Notes under the pieces: model-generated
Told to the model about the DNA's origin: nothing
Seen by the model: the letters and a program-made list of their open reading frames with translations, nothing else
Database searches by the model: none
Program-made: the position numbers and the translations under genes
In this document: positions 35,986 through 42,444 of the stretch, in pieces
Numbering within the stretch: the stretch's first letter is position 1
Layout of the letters: each line of letters begins with the position of its first letter
Source of the DNA: Campylobacter concisus
GTDB lineage: Bacteria; Campylobacterota; Campylobacteria; Campylobacterales; Campylobacteraceae
NCBI RefSeq assembly: GCF_003048535.1
Contig: NZ_PIRQ01000001.1
Span: 248,001-312,000, forward strand
DNA length: 64,000 bases
Direction: 5' to 3'

Positions 35986-36301
35986 CTCTTTGGTCCTCCT
36001 CTCGTAGTTTTTTAAGTGTTTGTTGGTAAGTAGCCGTATAACTTAAAACTGCATCGTTGCTCATTTCAGCTTCAACGCATAGCACATAGACAAGCGCTGC
36101 GTAAGCAAAAAAATCTTTTTTACAATGTTCGATAAGCAGATCAACTATTTCTCCGCTGTTTTCGCCAAGGGTATTTTTAAAGGTATGGCGATGGCGGCTA
36201 TATACAGCTTCAATGTCAGTTATTAGCTCGTTGTATTCTTTGTTTAAATTTATGTGTGCCACGTCGCTCTCGGCATATACTAGGTCGTAGTTCAAACTCA
36301 T
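35954..36301 (-). CDS. Hypothetical phage protein
   Basis: 115 residues, helical and acidic, with no TM and no recognised motif (LNKEYNELITDIEAVYSRHRH near the N terminus). AGGGG lies before the start. Second full-size gene of the leftward operon. Confidence 0.6.
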   Translation of the reverse strand: MSLNYDLVYAESDVAHINLNKEYNELITDIEAVYSRHRHTFKNTLGENSGEIVDLLIEHCKKDFFAYAALVYVLCVEAEMSNDAVLSYTATYQQTLKKLREEDQRDAILHTKEAC

Positions 36302-36303
36302 TT

Positions 36304-36393
36304 TTAACCCCTTTTGATATTTAGATAGGCGATATTCTTTATCTCGCCGCCATTACTGAAAACTATGCGAAAAAATCTAATTAGCGTTTTCAT
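36304..36393 (-). CDS. 29-codon coupled peptide
   Basis: MKTLIRFFRIVFSNGGEIKN followed by IAYLNIKRG, with GGAGCT 8 nt upstream and an ATGA overlap with the preceding 113-residue gene. Its end carries the RBS of the next gene. It either encodes a short basic peptide or serves as a coupling leader. Confidence 0.45.
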   Translation of the reverse strand: MKTLIRFFRIVFSNGGEIKNIAYLNIKRG

Positions 36394-36731
36394 TTTTGTA
36401 GCTCCTTATATCTCTTTGGTACTTTTGGCAAATACGCAGCGTGGTATATATGTCCTAATCCTGCACTTTGCCTTAGCTCTCTTTGCTCATAGCGCTCTTT
36501 CATCTCACAAAGTCCAGCATCAACTAAGTCAGCGTGAAGATTGTCAGTTTTGACTTTCACATCAAACGCAGCGTCACCTAAACGCTCATTTATCCTTGCT
36601 CTTTGTGAGCGAGTGACGTCTTTAAAGCTTACGTTGGCGTATTTAGAACTTAACCTCTCGTAGTCTTTTTTTGCTTTTATTAGCGCTTTTAGGCTCTCTA
36701 ATGCCTGCTCTAAATCATTAATGTTTTGCAT
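36390..36731 (-). CDS. Hypothetical phage protein, first gene of leftward operon
   Basis: 113 residues, mainly helical and charged (LEQALESLKALIKAKKDYERLSSKY). AAGGAG lies 5 nt before the ATG. As the first gene behind the structured leader it would be the earliest product of the leftward transcript; position suggests a regulatory or early take-over function, but no domain is recognised. Confidence 0.6.
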   Translation of the reverse strand: MQNINDLEQALESLKALIKAKKDYERLSSKYANVSFKDVTRSQRARINERLGDAAFDVKVKTDNLHADLVDAGLCEMKERYEQRELRQSAGLGHIYHAAYLPKVPKRYKELQK

Positions 36732-37060
36732 AACAGCTCCTTTTTCTAATAGAAACCTTGCTCGCCACCGCCGTCTGGATGTTAGAAATCAATTTATACT
36801 TAAAGGAAAATTTGTATATGAAAAATATTTAGCAGGCTTTCGCCTACTCCAAGCAAGCAAGGCTTTTATTAGAAAAAGTAGTGTTTTTCGTTTTATTAAT
36901 AACCCTGTGAAAAACTATCCTAAATCAGGGCTGGTGCTGAGTGATAGATTTTCGCCCTATCACTGACGCTTCAGATTGAAACGTGATTGACCTGCAGCAA
37001 CTCGCAGGAGGCTCACTCTGTCAGCTTACGCTTGAAGCCTATCTACTTTTTGTTTTCGAT
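36732..37060 (-). ncRNA. Structured leader RNA of the leftward early operon
   Basis: About 330 nt between the left operator cluster and the first gene, without a credible coding frame. Read on the minus strand it has several stems: CCTGC/GCAGG (loop 8), AGTGATAG/CTATCACT (loop 9), CCCTG/CAGGG, and GTAGGC-GAAA-GCCTGC with a GNRA tetraloop that fits only this strand. GCTTCA (37038-37033) can pair with TGAAGC (36973-36968), while CTGAC (37024-37020) can pair with GTCAG (36967-36963), which crosses the first and would make a pseudoknot. It may be a regulatory or antitermination RNA, or a separate sRNA. Confidence 0.55.
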
Positions 37061-37066
37061 GAGAGA

Positions 37067-37072
37067 ATATTA
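37067..37072 (-). promoter_or_regulatory. Possible -10 of the leftward early promoter
   Basis: TAATAT on the minus strand, 7 bp downstream of the left operator cluster, whose outer arm would cover the -35 region. A repressor bound there would block leftward transcription. Sequence match only. Confidence 0.4.
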
Positions 37073-37078
37073 CCAAAG

Positions 37079-37127
37079 GTTATATTAAATATAACTTAAT
37101 GTTATTTAAAATATTACTTAAAGTTAT
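37079..37127. promoter_or_regulatory. Left operator cluster (OL-like)
   Basis: Three overlapping or adjacent inverted repeats built from GTTAT and ATAAC arms: GTTATAT-TAA-ATATAAC (37079-37095), ATAAC-TTAAT-GTTAT (37091-37105) and ATTAC-TTAAA-GTTAT (37113-37127). The first 27 bp match, in reverse complement, the right cluster at 40688-40714 at 25 of 27 positions. Probable binding sites of the prophage repressor. Confidence 0.75.
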
Positions 37128-37149
37128 ATATTTAAAAAATCTTTTGTGA

Positions 37150-37155
37150 TATAAT
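37150..37155 (+). promoter_or_regulatory. -10 element before the two-TM protein gene
   Basis: A perfect TATAAT, 32 bp before the start codon of the gene at 37187; the matching -35 position falls on the third left operator. Confidence 0.55.
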
Positions 37156-37186
37156 CTTTTGATTAATTTGTTTTAAAGGAGTTGTA

Positions 37187-37888
37187 ATGTCAGTAAGGAT
37201 TAGCAAAAACATAATGGGGATAAGGTTTTCTACAAATTTGCTTTCAGATACAAGCCCAAAGGAAAGACGACCGACACAAGCAGAACTAGCCGCTGAAGAT
37301 AAAGAACAATTTTTAGAAAAAATATCAGATATTTGTAATAATGGTTGGTTGCCTTTTTTGGAGGAGTGCGGATATACAAAACAAGCTATTTTATATGCAC
37401 TTAATAACGGGGGCGAAGTTACTGATTTTTTAGCAGATGAGGAAAACCAAAGTATTTTTTTGAGCCTCTTTGACCAAAAACAAGAGTTAGAAACACTGCT
37501 TAATAAGGTAAAATTTTCAAACGTCCTTACTGCAAAAAAACGCGAGGAAATGACGGATGTAGTATTTAAAATTTATGATTTAATTAATACAGCAAAAAGG
37601 ATTTATTCTGATGAGAGTGTATTAAAAATTATAGCAGAACGAAAAAATAAGCCTTATGATGTAGTTTTAAAAGAAAAAAATAAATACAAAATAACACGCA
37701 AAAAAATGTCATTTTTTAAAAAATTTTTATATTGGTTTTTTATTATTACTTTTCTTGGAGCAGCAGTTACAGGTATTGTTGAAGTTAGCGAAAAAGAAGC
37801 CATTGATGGGACAGAGTTTTTTTCTATTCTTATTTTTATATGTATAGCGTGGTTTTTATATATCAGATATAAAAAAGCAAAAGCTTAA
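37187..37888 (+). CDS. Two-TM hypothetical protein of the immunity region
   Basis: 233 residues. A soluble N-terminal domain (1-175, helical, charged) is followed by a basic stretch (KYKITRKKMSFFKK) and two C-terminal TM helices (about 183-202 and 210-226). AAAGGAG and a consensus TATAAT precede it. It is transcribed from inside the immunity region towards the repressor side, converging on the nuclease gene, so it is likely made in the lysogen or under repressor control. The position and topology resemble superinfection-exclusion proteins; no family is recognised. Confidence 0.7.
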   Translation: MSVRISKNIMGIRFSTNLLSDTSPKERRPTQAELAAEDKEQFLEKISDICNNGWLPFLEECGYTKQAILYALNNGGEVTDFLADEENQSIFLSLFDQKQELETLLNKVKFSNVLTAKKREEMTDVVFKIYDLINTAKRIYSDESVLKIIAERKNKPYDVVLKEKNKYKITRKKMSFFKKFLYWFFIITFLGAAVTGIVEVSEKEAIDGTEFFSILIFICIAWFLYIRYKKAKA

Positions 37889-37891
37889 AAA

Positions 37892-38320
37892 TTAACGCTT
37901 TCTCCACACCCACGGCGGAGTAGGATTACTACTCTGCCAAAGCCCTCGCTTATTCTCACGAGCCAGCTTTTCTTGATTTACATATATTCTTGAGTATTTT
38001 ACATAAGCCCAAGCATAGCCATTTAGCACCATTTGAGCGTTTATATCTTGCCCTTTATAGTAAATAATGCCTAGCGTGCGTTTATATCTATCTTTACCCT
38101 TTGGCTCTACTTCTACAACTTGCCCTGCGATCAGGCTAGCCAAAAATTGCTTTGATCGTTGTCCGTAGTCTTGCTTTTTCTCTGGAGCGTCAATGCCGTA
38201 TAGTCTGACCTTTGTTTGCTCTTTGCCACTTAGCACAGTGATAGTGTCGCCGTCAGATATTTTTATGACTTTGGCTGAAAAGGCAAAGAGAGGGGTAGCC
38301 ACCAAAATAGAGATAGCCAA
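37892..38320 (-). CDS. Staphylococcal-nuclease-like secreted nuclease
   Basis: A thermonuclease (SNase) fold: AKVIKISDGDTITV, VRLYGIDAPEKKQ (Arg and Glu of the active site), DRYKRTLGIIYY (second Arg) and GYAWAYVKY. An N-terminal signal peptide ends near FAFSA, so it is directed to the periplasm. From the TTG at 38320 the signal is short of its basic start; reading upstream gives KIKNIFLA from an ATA codon at 38335 that has AGGG at correct spacing. It lies 18 nt downstream of the DUF3037 gene, so it probably belongs to the repressor transcript. It could degrade incoming DNA or serve nutrition. Confidence 0.82.
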   Translation of the reverse strand: MAISILVATPLFAFSAKVIKISDGDTITVLSGKEQTKVRLYGIDAPEKKQDYGQRSKQFLASLIAGQVVEVEPKGKDRYKRTLGIIYYKGQDINAQMVLNGYAWAYVKYSRIYVNQEKLARENKRGLWQSSNPTPPWVWRKR

Positions 38321-38338
38321 AAATATATTTTTTATTTT

Positions 38339-39076
38339 TTACCCTGCTGTTAATAACTGTTCAAGACTATTATATATTTGGTCTTTATCGGCAAATTGTC
38401 GAGGGCTATACCCTATATTTGTAAGAGCTTGTTTAAACATTTCTGCTTTATTTGTAAGCCTAAGCTCAGAGGTAGTAATTCCATATATCCCTCTAAAGTT
38501 AGGGATTTCTAGTTGACGATTAAAAGCACGGCTAATATCATCTTTGCTTTCTATGCTCCCTAATATTGAAGGATATTCTCTATCTTTAATTGATATGCTA
38601 AAATCAAAGCCATTCAAATTCTTTATTTTTATATAATTTTTAAACTCTCTCTTTGCCAGTTCTTGAATAGCTTCTTTTATGTTTTCTTTTGTTTTTTGAG
38701 GTTTAACTCGCTTGTTTTCAAATTTATAATAAATATACCTATAAAACAGCTCTTCTAACTCAGTTTCTAAACCGTCAAAGGCATTAAAAAATTGAGTTGA
38801 ACTAAACCTAAAACTATCAAAATATTCTTTTGATAATGCTTGATCTAATTCTTTTTCACTTGATATTGTAGACAATAAATTATTAATATAATTGATAGTA
38901 TATATAAGTACTGATTTATCTATAAAAGAAGCAGATGCCATTTTTTTTAGTAAAGTATCGTCAATAAGTTTAAATTTAAAGCTGGTGTCATCAAATACGA
39001 CCACGCCTATATTTAAAAATTCAAGCGATAATTTATTCATATACCAATGAATTATTTTATATTTTGTTAATTTCAT
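38339..39076 (-). CDS. DUF3037-like protein
   Basis: 245 residues. The N-terminal sequence KYKIIHWYMNKLSLEFLNIGVVVFD matches the DUF3037 signature (LEFxNIGVVLF). The remainder is helical. Genes of this family commonly sit beside a HipA_2-like kinase gene, as here (9 nt apart), so the two proteins probably act together. The biochemical function of DUF3037 is not known. RBS TAGGAAAA. Part of the leftward immunity transcript. Confidence 0.72.
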   Translation of the reverse strand: MKLTKYKIIHWYMNKLSLEFLNIGVVVFDDTSFKFKLIDDTLLKKMASASFIDKSVLIYTINYINNLLSTISSEKELDQALSKEYFDSFRFSSTQFFNAFDGLETELEELFYRYIYYKFENKRVKPQKTKENIKEAIQELAKREFKNYIKIKNLNGFDFSISIKDREYPSILGSIESKDDISRAFNRQLEIPNFRGIYGITTSELRLTNKAEMFKQALTNIGYSPRQFADKDQIYNSLEQLLTAG

Positions 39077-39085
39077 CTTATTTTC

Positions 39086-39877
39086 CTAAAAATCATAGCA
39101 AGGGCAAGCCTCTTTAAACGTATCATAAAGTATGCGCGTAGCAACTACATCTCGGATGTCATCCTTGTACTCTAAAACTTCCCACTCTTTGGGGCATTGA
39201 GCTAATATGTTATCTAATATTTTTGATATAGTAGTGTAACTTATTTTAAAATTTAATTTATTTTGATTTTTAAAAATATAATGTTGATCCTTTGTAACAT
39301 CACTTGTTACCCAATTCATGTATAAATTATTTATATTTTCACCATTTTTTATTTTTTCATACACTCTATGGCTTAACAAAGATAACCCAAAATCAATAGG
39401 CGAATATTTCTTAGTTGTTGGATCGTATAAAATATTTGGGTTATCCTTTGTTCTATCAGAATTCATCATGATATTATCAATATTTGCAATTTTATGAATA
39501 AGGGTTTTTGGCATTTTATCAATATCTGAAAAAGCAAATTTTTGAGCATTTTGGATTTTTAAAATACCTATATTGGTCCCCAATGAGTTACGAGCATTGT
39601 CTAGGCTTTCTAAAGAAACTTTTCCGTTAAATAATGGCAATGATTGCTCGTTTATGTTAATAAAAGCAATATCGTATTTATAAATTTTTATTCCCAACCG
39701 CTTCATAAGCATAAAAGCCAAAAACTCATTAAAATTAGATATGTCTTTTTCTGCATTTTGTTCATGCCTAAATTTTAAAAGATATGTGTTATTGTCACTA
39801 GCCTGGATCCAAACGGGGGCTGTGGCCCCATACTCTGCCGTTTCTAATACATCTTTTATCTCTAACTGTGTTATCAT
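39086..39877 (-). CDS. HipA_2-like kinase
   Basis: 263 residues, related to HipA-type serine/threonine kinases of the HipA_2 group. Kinase features are TYLLKFRHE with the ATP-binding lysine K35, a catalytic loop NIDNIMMNSDRTKDNPNIL (N139, D141, N146) and a metal-binding SPIDFGLSLL (D162-F-G). It lacks the HipA N-terminal domain and has no HipB-like antitoxin beside it; the S24 repressor lies 74 nt upstream instead. The partner is the DUF3037 protein downstream. A defence, exclusion or lysogeny-control role is inferred from position. Confidence 0.75.
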   Translation of the reverse strand: MITQLEIKDVLETAEYGATAPVWIQASDNNTYLLKFRHEQNAEKDISNFNEFLAFMLMKRLGIKIYKYDIAFININEQSLPLFNGKVSLESLDNARNSLGTNIGILKIQNAQKFAFSDIDKMPKTLIHKIANIDNIMMNSDRTKDNPNILYDPTTKKYSPIDFGLSLLSHRVYEKIKNGENINNLYMNWVTSDVTKDQHYIFKNQNKLNFKISYTTISKILDNILAQCPKEWEVLEYKDDIRDVVATRILYDTFKEACPCYDF

Positions 39878-39951
39878 TGTTTTGCCAATTCCTTACTTTA
39901 TCCCATAATCCTCAAACGTTAGCCCTTTATATACTTCGCAATGGACTTTTA

Positions 39952-40623
39952 TTATATTCTCTTAGAGTTTATGGCATAACAACCAACAACACGCCCTAAA
40001 ATTTCGACGTTTAACTCTTCCTCGATAATTATTGGCTCGTAGTCCTTATTATCACTTATTAACGCTAATGTAGGACGTTTTTTTATTCTTTTTATAAAAA
40101 TTTCGTTTTCATATTTGCAAACATAAATAGCGCCCTCTATTTGGTTTATGTCATCACAAAAAACAACCAAGTCACTTTCTTTAATAGTCGGCTCCATTGA
40201 GTTACCGAAACAAGGAACAATGCCTAGTTTTGCGTGCGGGCTAACGTTAAACATAATTTTTAAATCGTTTGGATTAAAAGGCAGCAATTCAGGTTCGCCA
40301 AAATCGTCGTTTTCGGCGCCACGACCTGCAGAAACTACCCCGTCTTTATAAAAAGGGATATATACAGTTTTGGTACTGTTAGAAGAGATATTATCTGTAT
40401 ATTTATGGGCTTCTGTCGGTTTTTCTATGGTATCGTCTAACCAATAAGCGATCGGATAGCCTGAAAATTTAGCCAGTGGTAATAAATGTTTTTTTGTCCT
40501 CTTTTCTCCAGCTAACCACTGGCTAACTAAAGGCTGTGAAATGCCTAAAATATCGGCAAATTGTATAGTATTTATACCTTTTTCTTTTAGTAAATCTGAC
40601 AATTTTTCTTTAAATTCTTTCAT
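39952..40623 (-). CDS. LexA/CI-type prophage repressor
   Basis: 223 residues. An N-terminal XRE helix-turn-helix (about 16-45, TIQFADILGISQPLVSQWLAG) precedes an S24 peptidase domain with catalytic S142 (GNSMEPT) and K178 (IFIKRI). An Ala-Gly at 99-100 (VVSAGRG) is a probable self-cleavage site, so RecA-stimulated induction is expected. It faces the right operator cluster, only 65 bp from its start, and is divergent from the lytic operon, the normal arrangement for CI control. The three genes downstream of it share its direction. Confidence 0.92.
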   Translation of the reverse strand: MKEFKEKLSDLLKEKGINTIQFADILGISQPLVSQWLAGEKRTKKHLLPLAKFSGYPIAYWLDDTIEKPTEAHKYTDNISSNSTKTVYIPFYKDGVVSAGRGAENDDFGEPELLPFNPNDLKIMFNVSPHAKLGIVPCFGNSMEPTIKESDLVVFCDDINQIEGAIYVCKYENEIFIKRIKKRPTLALISDNKDYEPIIIEEELNVEILGRVVGCYAINSKRI

Positions 40624-40643
40624 TTTTTACCCCTTCGCAAGAT

Positions 40644-40714
40644 ATAACTTTGCGTAATATTTTATAACTAAAATAATTAAAAATCAAATAACCTTAAGTT
40701 ATATTTTATATAAC
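40644..40714. promoter_or_regulatory. Right operator cluster (OR-like)
   Basis: ATAAC-TTTGC-GTAAT (40644-40658), ATAAC-CTTAA-GTTAT (40688-40702) and GTTATAT-TTT-ATATAAC (40698-40714) between the repressor and the first rightward gene. It has the same three elements as the left cluster in reversed orientation, with an extra ~20 bp between the first and second. Probable repressor sites controlling both divergent promoters. Confidence 0.78.
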
Positions 40715-40732
40715 AGATAGTAATATAAGGTT

Positions 40733-40951
40733 ATGAAACAGACAGAATATAGAAAAAAGATTAGAAAATGGCTTGGTAAATTTTACAAGTCGGCTGGGAC
40801 TTGCAATGTATATGCGAGTGGATCAAACAACAAAAAACCTAATGGAGATGTGAGATTCGCAGCTTTGCAAGAGTTTGGACACCCCTTTTATGCTTGGGGC
40901 GACAACCTAAATGCATATATTTTAGAGGTAGAAAAACTGGGAGAAGAATAA
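40733..40951 (+). CDS. Small hypothetical protein, first rightward gene
   Basis: 72 residues, basic N terminus (KQTEYRKKIRKWLGKFYKSA), Gly/Asn-rich centre, no recognised domain. TAATAT at 40721-40726 lies only 7 bp before the ATG and the RBS is poor, so the message may be leaderless. In the cro position next to the repressor operators, it may be the lytic switch or another early protein; no HTH is visible. Confidence 0.6.
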   Translation: MKQTEYRKKIRKWLGKFYKSAGTCNVYASGSNNKKPNGDVRFAALQEFGHPFYAWGDNLNAYILEVEKLGEE

Positions 40952-40953
40952 AA

Positions 40954-41223
40954 ATGGTAGCGAATAACAGCCTAGAGGCATATAACAAACTAAAGCCTGA
41001 ACTAAGCGGCAAACGTAGAGCCGTTTATGAGATGTTTTGCCAGCACAAAGAGGGTGCAACAAGGCAAGAGATAGCACGCTGGTATAACGTAGCGATAAAC
41101 AGCGTTTGCGGACGTGTCAATGAGTTAATAGAGCGAGGCTATTTGATAGAGATTGGGTCTAAAAAGGACGTGATAAGTGGGTGTAGCACATCAATACTAA
41201 AGCCCACCGAAAGGATAGCGTGA
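40954..41223 (+). CDS. Winged-helix DNA-binding protein
   Basis: 89 residues with a helix-turn-helix: SGKRRAVYEMFCQHKEGATRQEIARWY (in pieces) and NSVCGRVNELIERGYLIEIG, the layout of a winged-helix regulator. Start 40954 follows GGGAGAAG; an upstream in-frame start would overlap the previous gene. It may act as the Cro-like or early regulator. TGATG coupling leads into the next ORF. Confidence 0.7.
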   Translation: MVANNSLEAYNKLKPELSGKRRAVYEMFCQHKEGATRQEIARWYNVAINSVCGRVNELIERGYLIEIGSKKDVISGCSTSILKPTERIA

Positions 41224-41309
41224 TGCCTAGTATAGAGCTTGTGATCACATCGTTTGTAGCTGGCGTCATCTTGTTTGAGTTGATAAATTACTTCAACTTT
41301 AGGATATGA
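41223..41309 (+). CDS. 28-residue single-TM peptide
   Basis: MPSIELVITSFVAGVILFEL followed by INYFNFRI, essentially one membrane helix. The ATG overlaps the previous stop (TGATG) and the gene ends 4 nt before the next start, which argues for translation. Function unknown; a small membrane peptide in the early lytic operon. Confidence 0.5.
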   Translation: MPSIELVITSFVAGVILFELINYFNFRI

Positions 41310-41313
41310 AAAC

Positions 41314-42144
41314 ATGAATTTAAGCGACTTTAGTAAAGAGCAAATCTTAAGAGAACGTAGGCGACTATCGGACATGAAGAAGCGTTGCAACGATCCTAAA
41401 AACAAAGATTATAAATTTTATGGTGCTAGAGGTATAAAAATCTGCGAGGAGTGGATGAAGAATCCAACTAGCTTTTATCTTTTTGCACTTAAAGAAAACA
41501 AAGGACGCGAGGGGCTTACGATAGATCGTATAGACCCAGATGGAGATTATGAGCCCTCAAATGTGCGTTTTGTGTCACGCCACAAGAACTGCGTAGAAAA
41601 TTTTGTAGGCAAGCAAGGCAAAGATACGCCTAATTTTCGCATTTATGCCAAACATGGCGGGCTTTACGAAAACCAATACGAAAAGAAGCACTTTAAAGAT
41701 GTGTGTCGCCACTTTTGCAATCAACGTCGCAAAGGTGGCTGGAGCTTGTATGAAAGCTTGAACGTCCCAGTAGGACAAAGGCGCGATATATTTTGGTACA
41801 AGATAGAAAAGCGAAAAACCGAGTTTTTTAACGAGATATTTCTAAATTTAAAAGACCAATTAGCTATTTACCCTGAACTAGGTAGTCCAAGAGCTTGTCC
41901 TAAATGTAAAGAAGAATCAATGTTTTTAAAAATGGATTATCCAGTGAGAATGGAGTGCGCCTGCGGTTATCGTTTAGACTTACAAACGGTTAAGTCCAAA
42001 TTTAGTACTAGACACGCGCCTAGAGTAAGCAAAGTAAAAATCAATGCGATACTAAAAAAGAGCAAATACGAACCTAGAACCGAATATATAAGCAGTCTAG
42101 GGGCTCTAAGTGGTATAGAAATTAAAAAAAAGGGGCTTAGATGA
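41314..42144 (+). CDS. Phage endonuclease-like protein with zinc ribbon
   Basis: 276 residues. The N-terminal part follows a phage endonuclease/DNA-binding pattern: RRRLSDMKKRCNDPKNKDY, YGARGIKICEEW, then LTIDRIDPDGDYEPSNVRFVS. The C-terminal part has a Cys4 zinc ribbon (CPKCKEE...MECACGY). Such proteins are free-standing homing-type nucleases or DNA-binding factors in phages. It overlaps the next gene by 4 nt. Confidence 0.65.
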   Translation: MNLSDFSKEQILRERRRLSDMKKRCNDPKNKDYKFYGARGIKICEEWMKNPTSFYLFALKENKGREGLTIDRIDPDGDYEPSNVRFVSRHKNCVENFVGKQGKDTPNFRIYAKHGGLYENQYEKKHFKDVCRHFCNQRRKGGWSLYESLNVPVGQRRDIFWYKIEKRKTEFFNEIFLNLKDQLAIYPELGSPRACPKCKEESMFLKMDYPVRMECACGYRLDLQTVKSKFSTRHAPRVSKVKINAILKKSKYEPRTEYISSLGALSGIEIKKKGLR

Positions 42145-42440
42145 GTGATACAAAAATAAAAGATATGTTTTTTACTATCCCCATTAAATGGGTTTTAGAT
42201 AACGATTTTAAAGGTGGGGAGTTTAGACTGCTCCTTTATTTTTTTTCTATTGCAGACAATGAGAGGGAAATTAACAAAACCATAGGGGCGCTCGCTGACG
42301 CAATGCAAGAAAAAGAGAGCGTTATTTCAAAATATTTAAAACGATTATCGGAGCTTAACTATATTTCGGTTACTCCCGAAAGAGCAAATTCATACAACCT
42401 TTACAGAAAAATTAAAATTTTTAAACTTTTTGAGGATTAA
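42141..42440 (+). CDS. HTH protein of the replication module
   Basis: 99 residues. The N-terminal FFTIPIKWVLDNDFKGGEFRLLLYFFS resembles replisome-organiser N-terminal domains, with a winged helix formed by TIGALADAMQEKESVISKYLKRLSELNYI. Probably binds DNA near the phage origin or loads the next protein. ATGA overlap with the gene upstream. Confidence 0.6.
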   Translation: MSDTKIKDMFFTIPIKWVLDNDFKGGEFRLLLYFFSIADNEREINKTIGALADAMQEKESVISKYLKRLSELNYISVTPERANSYNLYRKIKIFKLFED

Positions 42441-42444
42441 AAAA

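Noticed and set aside
36721-36966. Plus-strand 81-codon frame across the structured leader
   Set aside because: No RBS or promoter in a sensible place, it runs through the hairpins, and the translation is not protein-like.
36831-37040. CRISPR or direct-repeat array
   Set aside because: The repeats are inverted and unequal, with no regular spacer pattern. No CRISPR array was found in the window.
39086-40623. Classical HipBA toxin-antitoxin system
   Set aside because: The upstream HTH protein has a full S24 peptidase domain and is the phage repressor, and the kinase is the short HipA_2 type. Only the kinase + DUF3037 pairing is kept.
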